Shown: positions 46,376-54,914 of the stretch, in pieces | Position numbering within the stretch: position 1 is the first letter of the stretch | Layout: each line of letters opens with the position of its first letter | Assembly: GCA_028278135.1 (NCBI GenBank) | Contig: JANQEW010000029.1 | Coordinates: 1 to 64,000, forward strand | DNA length: 64,000 nucleotides | Reading direction: 5' to 3' | Origin: Rhodospirillales bacterium | Lineage (GTDB): Bacteria > Pseudomonadota > Alphaproteobacteria > Rhodospirillales > Rhodospirillaceae | Program-made: the position numbers and the translations under genes | Notes under the pieces: model-generated | What the model was told of the DNA's origin: nothing | Seen by the model: only the letters and a program-made list of their open reading frames with translations | The model's database searches: none

Positions 46376-47224
46376 CAGACCCTGATAGTAGACACCCGGA
46401 TTTGTTCTCAGATCTGGTCTAACACGAACACTTGTATAGATAGTAAGACGCTGTGAAATTTCGCTTCTTGGATCATTTAAATTTCCAAATAGCAGTGCTT
46501 GATGGCCTATCTCTGTGCATCGCTCAACACAAGCGAGTGGCCTGTCACGATCAATGCGGTGCGCACAGAGTGTACAGGATTCCACACACCCTTTGCCACG
46601 GGGCGTGTGGGGCTGCTGGTTGTTAGGAGTTTCATGCACAAAAGACCGCGCATTATAAGGGCAAGCCATCATGCAATACCGGCATCCAATACAGATATGA
46701 CGATCGACTAATACAATCCCATCCGCTCTTCGGAATGACGCCCCTGTTGGGCAGACATCCACGCAAGGCGGAAACTCACAGTGCTGACACATGAGGGGCA
46801 GACTCACCGCATAACCTGTTGCCCTGTCCTTGAGAAAGAGCTTACGAATCCACTGCGGGTCTGTGGCTGGACGGCCGAATCCTGTCCAGCCATGCTCCTC
46901 ACGGCAGGCATCTACACAGGATGAGCAGCCTTCCGCGCATTTAGTCACATCAACTAACAATCCCCATCTGATCGTCCTAGAGACAGGTTGATCCGCTGGT
47001 TTAGCCGCAGCGACATTATTGTTAGATAGTAAAAGCAATACACCATGTGATACAACCAAAGCGGATAGCGCTCCTGTGATGGCACATCGACGCGAGACTG
47101 TTTCCACGGGTACGGGTGTGTCAGATGTTCTGTCAGAGCCATGGCCGCATGTGTTGCAGGACCGTGCCCCTATTGGACCCGCTTGACATGTCTCGGCATG
47201 GATACAGGTGCAATGCGTGCTCAT
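46373..47224 (-). CDS. dsrO: DsrO, periplasmic iron-sulfur subunit of DsrMKJOP
   Basis: Ferredoxin-like protein with several CxxCxxCxxxC motifs (for example CQHCEFPPCVDVC and CIGCRYCMMACPYNARSF), expected to carry 4Fe-4S clusters in the periplasm. A twin-arginine signal VSRRCAITGALSALVV (about 43-58) indicates Tat export. Unusually, about 42 residues precede it and include five cysteines (5, 7, 13, 23, 26), such as CTCIHAETC. The ATG at 47224 was chosen; the in-frame upstream start at 47290 overlaps dsrJ. A GTG near the Tat motif would remove the extension but has no ribosome-binding site. Follows dsrJ directly. Confidence 0.94.
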   Translation of the reverse strand: MSTHCTCIHAETCQAGPIGARSCNTCGHGSDRTSDTPVPVETVSRRCAITGALSALVVSHGVLLLLSNNNVAAAKPADQPVSRTIRWGLLVDVTKCAEGCSSCVDACREEHGWTGFGRPATDPQWIRKLFLKDRATGYAVSLPLMCQHCEFPPCVDVCPTGASFRRADGIVLVDRHICIGCRYCMMACPYNARSFVHETPNNQQPHTPRGKGCVESCTLCAHRIDRDRPLACVERCTEIGHQALLFGNLNDPRSEISQRLTIYTSVRVRPDLRTNPGVYYQGL

Positions 47225-47228
47225 CACA

Positions 47229-47642
47229 TCATTTCCCTTTATTGCTATCCCCAAATGGGAGGGGATCTGACGGGCCAGGAGTCGACGCATGACACATAAA
47301 GCAGTCAGGAGTAACCGCTACGTACGCGTGACAAACATTACAAAAATGTTCTGGACTAGCGATTGTGACAGGTCTGCCGTTAGATCCTAGCACCGTGTGG
47401 CAGGCAATACACTCCTGCAGACTGTGTCTTTTCGTCCTTATCCCCTTGTAGAGGGTTTCATCACGTTGGTGCTTCAAGAGTTCCATATGGTTCCGCCGCA
47501 TGTAACCCGTCTCTTCAACACACCGTTCACCCTTTCCTTTCGGAATCAATGGCTCCGGCTCGTCCCCAGCCTTAGTCACTGCCGGAGCCATACAGCCTAT
47601 CATCACCCACAATACAACTAGAAGTCGACAGACCCCAGTCAT
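47229..47642 (-). CDS. dsrJ: DsrJ, triheme cytochrome c subunit of DsrMKJOP
   Basis: Small periplasmic cytochrome with three haem-binding CxxCH motifs: CIACH, CNVCH and CFMCH. A hydrophobic N-terminal segment (VCRLLVVLWVMIGCMAPAV) acts as signal or membrane anchor. 137 residues from the ATG at 47642, which has GAGGAG five bases before it; GTG two codons upstream is also possible. Starts three bases after the dsrL stop. The GERCVEETGYMRRNHMELLKHQRDE region is the conserved DsrJ N-terminal domain. Confidence 0.96.
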   Translation of the reverse strand: MTGVCRLLVVLWVMIGCMAPAVTKAGDEPEPLIPKGKGERCVEETGYMRRNHMELLKHQRDETLYKGIRTKRHSLQECIACHTVLGSNGRPVTIASPEHFCNVCHAYVAVTPDCFMCHASTPGPSDPLPFGDSNKGK

Positions 47643-47644
47643 CG

Positions 47645-49579
47645 TCACTCCTCACCCATGCCCATTTGAATATAACCTGTTGGGCACACGTCCATGCAGA
47701 TATGACAGCCAATACACTTGGCATAGTCTGTATCTACGTAACGGCCCATAGCTCTCCCCTTTTTCGTAACACGATAGATGGCCACTTGTGGACAGTAGAT
47801 TAAGCACTGATCACATTCGAAACACAATCCACAGCTCATACATCTATTAGCTTCATCAACTGCCTTCTTTTCTTCAAGACTTGAGAATCGTTCTTTGAAA
47901 TTGCCTAGCACCTTGTCAGCACCAATTTCCATCTCTGCACGGCGATTCATAGAACTATGCTGAAAATGCCCTAAAAACATGCGCTCGTGAGTGACAATTT
48001 CGTGAGCGGATCTGTCTTCATAATTGTGAACAGCAAATGTCGCCGCATTCGTACCCCATACCTCTCCATGCTGATAAGTTTCAGGCTCCAAACCACGGCT
48101 CCGTAACTCTCCGAGCAGATTGAAATGATGTACGTCTACTTTGGGTCTCCGAATTAATTCGTCTTTTAAAAGAAAATCATTAATTGAATCACATGCAATA
48201 CGTGCGTGTCCAATCGCTGTTGTTAAGAGATGTGGCTTAATCACATCGCCACCCACGAAATGACCTTTATGCGATGAGACTCGATAAAAGCGATCCGCAC
48301 TAATCAGGCCACGACCATTGTTCAGGGACTCTATTCCCGTGAAATCACCGCCCTGACCGACAGCGGATACCACGAGAGTACAATCGATATTAAAAGCTTT
48401 CTCCTGATGTGGAATCATCGTGTTACCTTCCCATTCGACAGGCATCACCCGGAGGGCAGTGGCCCGCCCATCTGGGGCGCGGATAACTTCGAGTGGGACT
48501 AAACCTTCCTTAATGAGCACCCCTTCTTTTTGGACAGAATCAAGTTCATGTTGAGTGGCAGGCATCTTAGCAATGGGTCGGCGATAGATAATCCATACAT
48601 CTGCACCCTCGCGACGCGCCACTGAAGCAACATCATGCGCTGTGTAACCGAGAATCACGTTTTCCGGGCGATCTTTGTCTGAGACATGCTCAATGTGACC
48701 AATACGACGCGCAACAGCAGCGACGTCCATGGCGGTATCCCCGCCGCCTATGACCAGCACACGACCATGTAGATGCTGTAAGCGATTTTCGTTGAAAGCC
48801 CGCAAGAAAGAAATACCACTGACGCAGTTCGGGGCTTCACTCCCGGCAATGCCGAGTGTGTTGCCAGACTGAGCCCCAATGGCCCAGAATATGGCGTCAA
48901 ACTCTTTCTCAAGCTTTGTGATGGTGAGATGTACCCCAACTTTTGTATTAAGATAAACATTAATACCCATATCTATGATACGTTGTATTTCAGAATCAAG
49001 AATGTCCTTCGGAGTGCGATAGCCGGGAATACCAAACCGCATCATCCCACCCAAGGCGGCATAGGCCTCAAAAATAGTTACCGCATGACCCTGACGGCGC
49101 AGGAAATAAGCCGCTGCCAAACCACCGGGTCCTCCCCCAACGACAGCGATCTTTTTGCCAGTTTCTTTTTCAGGTGGTAAAAATTTGATTTTGTTTACAA
49201 TTGCCCAGTCACCGATGAACTGTTCAACGGAGTTAATACCGACATGTTCCTCAACCATGTTACGGTTGCAACCATCTTGGCATGGCGCTGGACAAACCCT
49301 TCCCATAATAGCTGGAAATGGGTTTGCTTCAACCATACGACGAAATGCATATTCCTGCCACGATAATCCACTGGCTGACTTGTCAAGACCCCGGACAATG
49401 GACAGCCAACCGCGAATATCATGTCCCGAGGGACAACTCCCCTGACATGGCGGAGTACGATGGATATAAGTGGGACATTTATGCGAGTATCCACTGACCA
49501 CAATTCTTTCACTGTTGTGCTGGGAAGGGGTGTAATCCCCGTCCTGAAAACGACGGAACGTCAACGTGCCCTCACTCAT
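47645..49579 (-). CDS. dsrL: DsrL, NAD(P)H-linked iron-sulfur flavoprotein of the Dsr pathway
   Basis: GltD-like oxidoreductase of 644 residues, needed for sulfur-globule oxidation. The N-terminal cluster cysteines are in PPCQGSCPSGHDIRGWL and GRVCPAPCQDGCN. FAD site: IAVVGGGPGGLAAAYFLRR (about 144-162). NAD(P) site: VLVIGGGDTAMDVAAVARR. The C-terminal ferredoxin domain carries CMSCGLCFECDQCLIYCP and CIGCHICMDVCPTG. dsrL next to a full dsr set is characteristic of oxidative, sulfur-oxidising bacteria. Follows dsrK after 194 bases. Confidence 0.96.
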   Translation of the reverse strand: MSEGTLTFRRFQDGDYTPSQHNSERIVVSGYSHKCPTYIHRTPPCQGSCPSGHDIRGWLSIVRGLDKSASGLSWQEYAFRRMVEANPFPAIMGRVCPAPCQDGCNRNMVEEHVGINSVEQFIGDWAIVNKIKFLPPEKETGKKIAVVGGGPGGLAAAYFLRRQGHAVTIFEAYAALGGMMRFGIPGYRTPKDILDSEIQRIIDMGINVYLNTKVGVHLTITKLEKEFDAIFWAIGAQSGNTLGIAGSEAPNCVSGISFLRAFNENRLQHLHGRVLVIGGGDTAMDVAAVARRIGHIEHVSDKDRPENVILGYTAHDVASVARREGADVWIIYRRPIAKMPATQHELDSVQKEGVLIKEGLVPLEVIRAPDGRATALRVMPVEWEGNTMIPHQEKAFNIDCTLVVSAVGQGGDFTGIESLNNGRGLISADRFYRVSSHKGHFVGGDVIKPHLLTTAIGHARIACDSINDFLLKDELIRRPKVDVHHFNLLGELRSRGLEPETYQHGEVWGTNAATFAVHNYEDRSAHEIVTHERMFLGHFQHSSMNRRAEMEIGADKVLGNFKERFSSLEEKKAVDEANRCMSCGLCFECDQCLIYCPQVAIYRVTKKGRAMGRYVDTDYAKCIGCHICMDVCPTGYIQMGMGEE

Positions 49580-49773
49580 CTAACCTCTCCCTCTTACCTA
49601 GTGTGTTATCAAACGCTCATGACCGTGCACATCTGCCCTTTCGCCGTCTTTGAATTGAAACCAACAACGCCGCGTGCCCCCCACTGCCAGACATACTCCC
49701 TCCCGGCCCGGATACCGCCCATGGCTGGTCCTGTCTGTGTACGTCCGGACGTACTCTCAAAGCAGCATGCCAT

Positions 49774-51267
49774 TCATCCAAGCAGGATAGCTTTGCTCAC
49801 CAGACCATGGACCGAAACAACGGCATCCATTTCTATGTCGTAATAAGGTAAAATCTTAGTAAACTGGCTTTTACAAATTGCGCATAAAGATGCAATATGA
49901 GTCACTCCCGCTTGAGTCATGACATTTTTCAAGGCTTCTACCCTAGGCTTTGCACCTTTGACACGCAGTTCCATAAGATCGTCAGTGAGAAGTCCCCCCC
50001 CACCACCACAGCAGAAAGTTTTGTCGTTGATGGTATCAGGATGCATGTCAACATACTGCGGCGCGCATGCCTTCAGAAGGGTACGCGGTAACGTAAATTG
50101 CCCGCCAGGAACGCCCCCCATGCGGGCACCTCGTGCAACATTACAGGAATCATGAAGTGTGACCACCATGTTCTCATTAGCGCTACGATCTAGTTTAATG
50201 CCGCCACGTTGAATCAAGTCTGTGGTAAATTCGATGATATGCTGGGGCACAGGGTAATCTTTATCCAGAAAGTCCCATGGCCCTGCCAGGGTATTCAAAA
50301 AACTATACGCCACTCGCCAGGCGTGACCGCACTCACCAAAAACAATGCGTTTGACTTTTAGATCATATGCTGCCTTGCGGATGCGATTAGCGACTTTGTA
50401 CATTTGCTCATAGGAACCAATGAACATGCCGAAATTAGCTGCCTCTGAAGCATAGGAACTGACAGTCCAACTCACCCCAGCCTGATGAAAGACCTTGGCA
50501 TATCCCACCAATCCATCTACATGCGGTTCCGCAAAGAAATCCGCTGATGGCGTGATGAGGAGGACATCTGCCCCTTCCACGTCCAGTGGAAATTTAACGT
50601 CATGTCCAGTCTCGTCATGTACGTCTTCTTCTAAACCCATTAACGTATCGGCCAAAGCCGGACCAGGCAGTCCCAGGTTGTTGCCGATTTTATGGACTTT
50701 TGTAATGATTTCGTTGCAATACTTCTGACCGTAACCAACGTGGTCCATAATATCACGCGCAGCCATAGATATCTCAGCCGTGTCAATGCCATAGGGACAG
50801 AATACGGAACAGCGTCGGCACTGCGAACATTGATGAAAATAGGTATACCATTCTTCCAATGTTTCCTGAGTCAGATCATTGGCTCCGACCAATGGCCCAA
50901 ACAACTGACCGGGAAGAGTGAAATAACGCCTATAGACACTACGTAATAAATCCTGACGCGCAACAGGCATGTTTTTGGGATCACCTGTTCCTAGAAAATA
51001 ATGACATTTATCTGTACAGGCACCACATTTTACACAACTATCAAGGAAAACGCGAAGCGAACGAAATCTCTTCAAAAGACTACCCATGCGCTCCAGCGCC
51101 TTTTCTTGCCAGTGGTCTACCAGTGAATCTGGAAAACCAAGTGGCTTGTTGTGCTCCGGTTTTGCAAGAAAAGGCCGCGAATGGGCCATGACACCGGCCT
51201 GAATCTCAGGAATATCCCGTGCTGGCTCTTCGCTCATCGTCAGCACAGGAACCTCGAACTTGGCCAT
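49774..51267 (-). CDS. dsrK: DsrK, catalytic HdrD-like subunit of DsrMKJOP
   Basis: Cytoplasmic iron-sulfur protein of 497 residues related to heterodisulfide reductase HdrD. It is thought to handle the DsrC trisulfide or disulfide. N-terminal ferredoxin motifs are CVKCGACTDKCHYF and CSQCRRCSVFCPYG. The CCG domain is seen as CNVARGARMG and KTFCCGGGGG with SLCAICKSQF, the site of the noncubane 4Fe-4S cluster. GAGGAG before the ATG. Preceded by dsrM. Confidence 0.96.
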   Translation of the reverse strand: MAKFEVPVLTMSEEPARDIPEIQAGVMAHSRPFLAKPEHNKPLGFPDSLVDHWQEKALERMGSLLKRFRSLRVFLDSCVKCGACTDKCHYFLGTGDPKNMPVARQDLLRSVYRRYFTLPGQLFGPLVGANDLTQETLEEWYTYFHQCSQCRRCSVFCPYGIDTAEISMAARDIMDHVGYGQKYCNEIITKVHKIGNNLGLPGPALADTLMGLEEDVHDETGHDVKFPLDVEGADVLLITPSADFFAEPHVDGLVGYAKVFHQAGVSWTVSSYASEAANFGMFIGSYEQMYKVANRIRKAAYDLKVKRIVFGECGHAWRVAYSFLNTLAGPWDFLDKDYPVPQHIIEFTTDLIQRGGIKLDRSANENMVVTLHDSCNVARGARMGGVPGGQFTLPRTLLKACAPQYVDMHPDTINDKTFCCGGGGGLLTDDLMELRVKGAKPRVEALKNVMTQAGVTHIASLCAICKSQFTKILPYYDIEMDAVVSVHGLVSKAILLG

Positions 51268-51340
51268 AACGCACGCTCCTCAATGGCTTTGCAATCTATC
51301 AAACTCGGCCGTCTTGCGGACTGCCTACCTACTCTACCTA

Positions 51341-51381
51341 CTACCTAGCTACCTAGCTACGCTAGACCGCCGCTAGACCGC
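51341..51381. repeat. Two tandem duplications between dsrM and dsrK
   Basis: CTACCTAG occurs twice (51341-51356), then CGCTAGACCGC occurs twice (51360-51381). The second ends at the base next to the dsrM stop codon. Confidence 0.93.
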
Positions 51382-52128
51382 CTAACGTTCTGCGTCCATA
51401 CTGGCGGCCCAGGCGGCCACGTGGCGCTTTTCACGCGCGTTGTCACACTGGGCACGCGTTGGGCTGAAAAACACACCAGGAACGTGAAGCAGTTTTGAGA
51501 ATGGAAACACTATCATCAGTACTGCTACACAGAAGAGATGAACGAGCAGTAGGAAATCCGTTGGCAACTCCTGGAACGAAAACGTGAAGAGACTGACAAA
51601 AAACTGTTTCAGGGCAATGATATCAGTATGGACTGTGAATGTCATAAAGATGCCGCTGAGTGCTATGCCAAGTAACAGGATGAGGAGCAGAATATCCGAA
51701 GGATTCGTGATATACCGGGGGCGAGCCAGTACCACCCGCCGGACTAGCAACAGGAGCAGGCCGGCAAGCATGGCAAAGGCAGCATATGCTCCAAAAGGTT
51801 GGATGAGTACCACAGCGTCCCAAACCACTCCCCAAACTGGAGACAGGAAGTAGCGAGCGTGTCGCAGCAACACTAATAACAAGCCCATATGGAACAGCAC
51901 AGCAAAAATCCACAACCATTTATCTGAGCGGAACAAACTTTCGAATAGTACGACCTCGCGCGTCACACGTCCCGCTGCGCCAATCCGGGTCAGGGGCGCT
52001 GGCATTGTCGGAATCTTCAGAGGGGCTGGCGCACTGGCAAACTGCAGCACTTTGTTAAGCAACCCGACAGAAAAAACAACCGTCGCAACATAAAACAACG
52101 CAGCATAGGCAATTGTCACGAAAGACAT
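51382..52128 (-). CDS. dsrM: DsrM, cytochrome b-type membrane subunit of DsrMKJOP
   Basis: NarI-like membrane haem b protein, 248 residues. The ATG at 52128 begins MSFVTIAYAALFYVATVVF, as in other DsrM; a GTG eight codons upstream was rejected. Segment TPAPLT preceded by APLKIPT, then VLFHMGLLLVLLRHARYF with histidines able to bind haem, FMTFTVHTDII and LLLVHLFCVAVLMIVFPFSKL. It exchanges electrons with the quinone pool and passes them to DsrK. Its stop borders a pair of tandem duplications. Confidence 0.94.
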   Translation of the reverse strand: MSFVTIAYAALFYVATVVFSVGLLNKVLQFASAPAPLKIPTMPAPLTRIGAAGRVTREVVLFESLFRSDKWLWIFAVLFHMGLLLVLLRHARYFLSPVWGVVWDAVVLIQPFGAYAAFAMLAGLLLLLVRRVVLARPRYITNPSDILLLILLLGIALSGIFMTFTVHTDIIALKQFFVSLFTFSFQELPTDFLLLVHLFCVAVLMIVFPFSKLLHVPGVFFSPTRAQCDNAREKRHVAAWAASMDAER

Positions 52129-52224
52129 GGCACTGTGCTTTCTTCTTGACACAGATTGACACTGACGGCTCAGAACCCGAAAACACGGGGCGGTCTCGCA
52201 GAGAAGACCGCCCTCCCTATGACA

Positions 52225-52557
52225 TCAAACACAGCCCGTTGGTTTGGGCAGACCAGCAATCTTACAGGCCTGCTTACCGGGACCATATGGGAACAGCTCG
52301 TAGAGGTACTTGTTGTTACCCTTTTCAGGGCCCAATTTTTTTGCAACCGCCTTAGTTAAAACACGTACTGCTGGTGCAATCTGATATTCGTTGTAGTATT
52401 CACGGAGAAAGTGAATCACCTCCCAGTGCTCCGATGTCATATCGATGCCCTCGACATCGGCAATCATTTTGGCAACATCCTCATTCCAGCCATTCACATC
52501 AGCAATATAACCTTCCTCGTCATGCTCTATCTTCTTACCATTCAGCTCATAAGCCAT
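52225..52557 (-). CDS. dsrC: DsrC, sulfur carrier
   Basis: Small sulfur-carrier protein at the centre of the pathway. It delivers sulfur to DsrAB and is released as a trisulfide for DsrK. 110 residues from the ATG at 52557 (GGAGGG in front); an upstream start at 52587 was rejected. The flexible C-terminal arm GPGKQACKIAGLPKPTGCV has both redox cysteines, Cys98 and the penultimate Cys109, at the functional spacing. WNEDVAKMIADVEGIDMTSEHWEVI is also diagnostic. Confidence 0.97.
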   Translation of the reverse strand: MAYELNGKKIEHDEEGYIADVNGWNEDVAKMIADVEGIDMTSEHWEVIHFLREYYNEYQIAPAVRVLTKAVAKKLGPEKGNNKYLYELFPYGPGKQACKIAGLPKPTGCV

Positions 52558-52641
52558 ATCAGTCCCTCCAATTTTATTAAGAAACAACGTACTGAGTACT
52601 TAAGAAACTTCTTAACACACACACCGCAGAACGGCTTTTGC

Positions 52642-52944
52642 TTATAGCCAGGCAACAACAGGGCCATACGCTACCACCATGTCAACGAAATCGCCATAAT
52701 CTACGACAGTGACTCCCTCAACCACATGACCCTCATCATACCCTCGGGCTTTTAAATCAGGGCCGAGTACACAGACCTTAAAATCCTGAGTCGCCCTGAC
52801 AGTAACGCTCTCTATAGTCGTACCTTTTATTGCAGCATACACTGCATCTTCGAAAAGCAAGATGACGCTGTCCTTTTGCGCCCGTGCTAGACAGCCTTTA
52901 AAGGCGTTGCGTTCAAACGGGGACTTGTTGACCGTATGCAGCAT
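52642..52944 (-). CDS. dsrH: DsrH, sulfur relay subunit
   Basis: DsrH/TusB-family protein of 100 residues, part of the DsrE2F2H2 sulfurtransferase. Starts MLHTVNKSPF; the conserved cysteine is in KGCLARA, near the position used in Allochromatium DsrH. DSVILLFEDAVYAA is a family block. Last of dsrEFH, 85 bases before dsrC. Confidence 0.94.
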   Translation of the reverse strand: MLHTVNKSPFERNAFKGCLARAQKDSVILLFEDAVYAAIKGTTIESVTVRATQDFKVCVLGPDLKARGYDEGHVVEGVTVVDYGDFVDMVVAYGPVVAWL

Positions 52945-52955
52945 CCTCTCCCCTT

Positions 52956-53351
52956 TCAGCCGCCCAGGACAACATCCATGGAAGCGATCAAATGACTCAT
53001 AGCCAAGCGGTTCGTAACCGTGACTGGAACAATAAAGTCTTCGGCCCTCAGTCCACGCTCCTCCATAGATTCTTTCTCAACATAAAGCTTTTCAATATCA
53101 TAGCCTTCTAACGCCCTGTATGTGGGCAGAAAACTCTTCATCTCTATCCCTTTAGTGTCATGTCCTCTCTTGATCTGATAAACGCCGTCGTCTACAAAAG
53201 CGACATGTACGTCCTGCTCAAAAGCAGCAGATATTAGAATCATTTCCAAAACTTCGAGTGCATAGACAGTACCGTAGGGGGCCTTACTATTGAGATACAA
53301 AAATTTCTTGATCACACCGCCTGTATTTTCTACTCCCTCTATCTCAGGCAT
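52956..53351 (-). CDS. dsrF: DsrF, sulfur relay subunit
   Basis: DsrF/TusC-family protein of 131 residues. KKFLYLNSKAPYGTVYALEVLEMILISAAF and HVAFVDDGVYQIKRGHDTKGI are characteristic. No cysteine is needed for its role as a structural subunit of DsrEFH, and none is obvious at the active position. Begins 13 bases after dsrE with GGAAAG in front. Confidence 0.94.
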   Translation of the reverse strand: MPEIEGVENTGGVIKKFLYLNSKAPYGTVYALEVLEMILISAAFEQDVHVAFVDDGVYQIKRGHDTKGIEMKSFLPTYRALEGYDIEKLYVEKESMEERGLRAEDFIVPVTVTNRLAMSHLIASMDVVLGG

Positions 53352-53363
53352 CCCACTTTCCTT

Positions 53364-53723
53364 TCAGTCCCCGAACATCACCAAGCGATCTGACTGAATG
53401 CCAGCTTCAATCAGCTGGCCCAATCCAGAAATGCGGAACCCTTCAGCGAGTAACTCATCCTTCATACCTCGCCGCAACGCCGCTGCGACACAGACCACTA
53501 GATCCAGATTATGTGCTTTCGCCAATTCTGACCAACGTTTCACGATATGACGGTCATCAGATGGCGGCTCAGAGAGCTTGTTGGCATTGTTGACACCATC
53601 ATAGTAGAAAAAAACACGATAAACTTCATGTCCCTTACGCAAGACAGCCTCTGTGAATTTATACGCTGAATCTGAAGCCTGATGGTTGAATGGGCCTTCA
53701 TTAACAAGAATCCCGAATCTCAT
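53364..53723 (-). CDS. dsrE: DsrE, sulfurtransferase subunit
   Basis: DsrE/TusD-family protein of 119 residues. The presumed active cysteine lies in LDLVVCVAAALRRGMKDE (about residue 80), matching Cys78 of Allochromatium DsrE. It begins MRFGILVNEGPFNHQASDSAYKF. The dsrEFH genes occur in sulfur oxidisers and not in sulfate reducers, which supports the oxidative direction. Confidence 0.95.
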   Translation of the reverse strand: MRFGILVNEGPFNHQASDSAYKFTEAVLRKGHEVYRVFFYYDGVNNANKLSEPPSDDRHIVKRWSELAKAHNLDLVVCVAAALRRGMKDELLAEGFRISGLGQLIEAGIQSDRLVMFGD

Positions 53724-53753
53724 CTCCCTACCCCCTGCAACCCCATCTCAGTT

Positions 53754-54824
53754 TCAGAAACGTAGCTGTGCTGATGCGTTCAGGCTCACACGAGCGCCAC
53801 GATAATTATCCACGTGATATTTTGTAAAGGGTAGGCCACTCATTTCAAAGAAACGTGGCCAGCCAACCCGTTCAATCCATTCACCTACTCGCTCCCATGG
53901 GCGACCATCATTTTTGTAGGCTCGCAAAATCCTCATCACCACCTCAGAAACCTCTGGCCAGCGCGGCGCATTGTTAGGCAGACCAGCAGCTACCAATTTA
54001 TGGAAAGTTGGCTTGGAGCGCGTCGAAGAGTGTTTACCCCCGACCCATATGGCTATCTTTGAGTACACAGGATCATTAATCTGCATCGGGGGACAGGGTG
54101 GATAGCATGCTCCACAGCATACACACTTTTTTTCATCAACCTCAAGACTAGGCTTACCATTTACAAGCGCTGGACGAATGGCAGCAACTGGACAGCGTGC
54201 AACCACTGCCGGACGTTCACAGACATTGGCTACAAGATCATGATCAATTTTAGGTGGTTTCGTATGCTGGACATTAATAGCAATATCACCCTGGCCGCCA
54301 CAGTTAATCTGACAGCACGAAGTCGTGATCTTCACTCTATTTGGCATCTCTTCATGCTTGAATTCATGATAAAGTTCATCCATAAGAGCTTTTACAACTC
54401 CTGAAGCGTCTGTTCCGGGAATATCGCAATGCAGCCACCCCTGTGTATGCGAAACCATAGAGACAGAATTTCCAGTCCCACCAACAGGAAAACCTTCGTT
54501 CTCTAGCTTGTCGATCAGAAGATCGACCTTCTTCTCGTCAGAGACGATGAATTCTATATTGGAACGTGTTGTGAAACGGACGTGCCCATCGGCATACCGA
54601 TCGGCAATATCACACAATTTGCGGATGGTAAAAACATCCATCTGTCGCTGTGTCCCTGCTTTGACAGTCCACACAGCATCACCGTTCTGAGCAACATGTC
54701 GCAGAACACCTACTCTTGGCCTGTCATGCCATTCCCACAGACCGTAATTCTTTTTCAAGATAGGATGCATAAAGGGAAAAGGATCCGGGACACCACTCTC
54801 AATAGGACGACGGAATTCCGACAT
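53754..54824 (-). CDS. dsrB: Dissimilatory sulfite reductase (reverse type), beta subunit
   Basis: Partner of DsrA in the siroheme enzyme that oxidises sulfane sulfur from DsrC to sulfite. The ATG at 54824 (GGAGG five bases before) gives 356 residues; longer frames were rejected. The motif KITTSCCQINCGGQGDIAIN (about 165-184) and CERPAVVARCPVAAIRP are at the siroheme/cluster site. The ferredoxin insertion is KKCVCCGACYPPCPPMQI (about 233-250). FTTRSNIEF is the conserved arginine region. Confidence 0.97.
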   Translation of the reverse strand: MSEFRRPIESGVPDPFPFMHPILKKNYGLWEWHDRPRVGVLRHVAQNGDAVWTVKAGTQRQMDVFTIRKLCDIADRYADGHVRFTTRSNIEFIVSDEKKVDLLIDKLENEGFPVGGTGNSVSMVSHTQGWLHCDIPGTDASGVVKALMDELYHEFKHEEMPNRVKITTSCCQINCGGQGDIAINVQHTKPPKIDHDLVANVCERPAVVARCPVAAIRPALVNGKPSLEVDEKKCVCCGACYPPCPPMQINDPVYSKIAIWVGGKHSSTRSKPTFHKLVAAGLPNNAPRWPEVSEVVMRILRAYKNDGRPWERVGEWIERVGWPRFFEMSGLPFTKYHVDNYRGARVSLNASAQLRF

Positions 54825-54914
54825 CATAACCTCCGACGAAAAGTTGCGGCCCAAGCTGACAGCCACCCCACCCAGGGGTGGCCATCGCAATATGGAACTC
54901 ACACTACACAGTTT

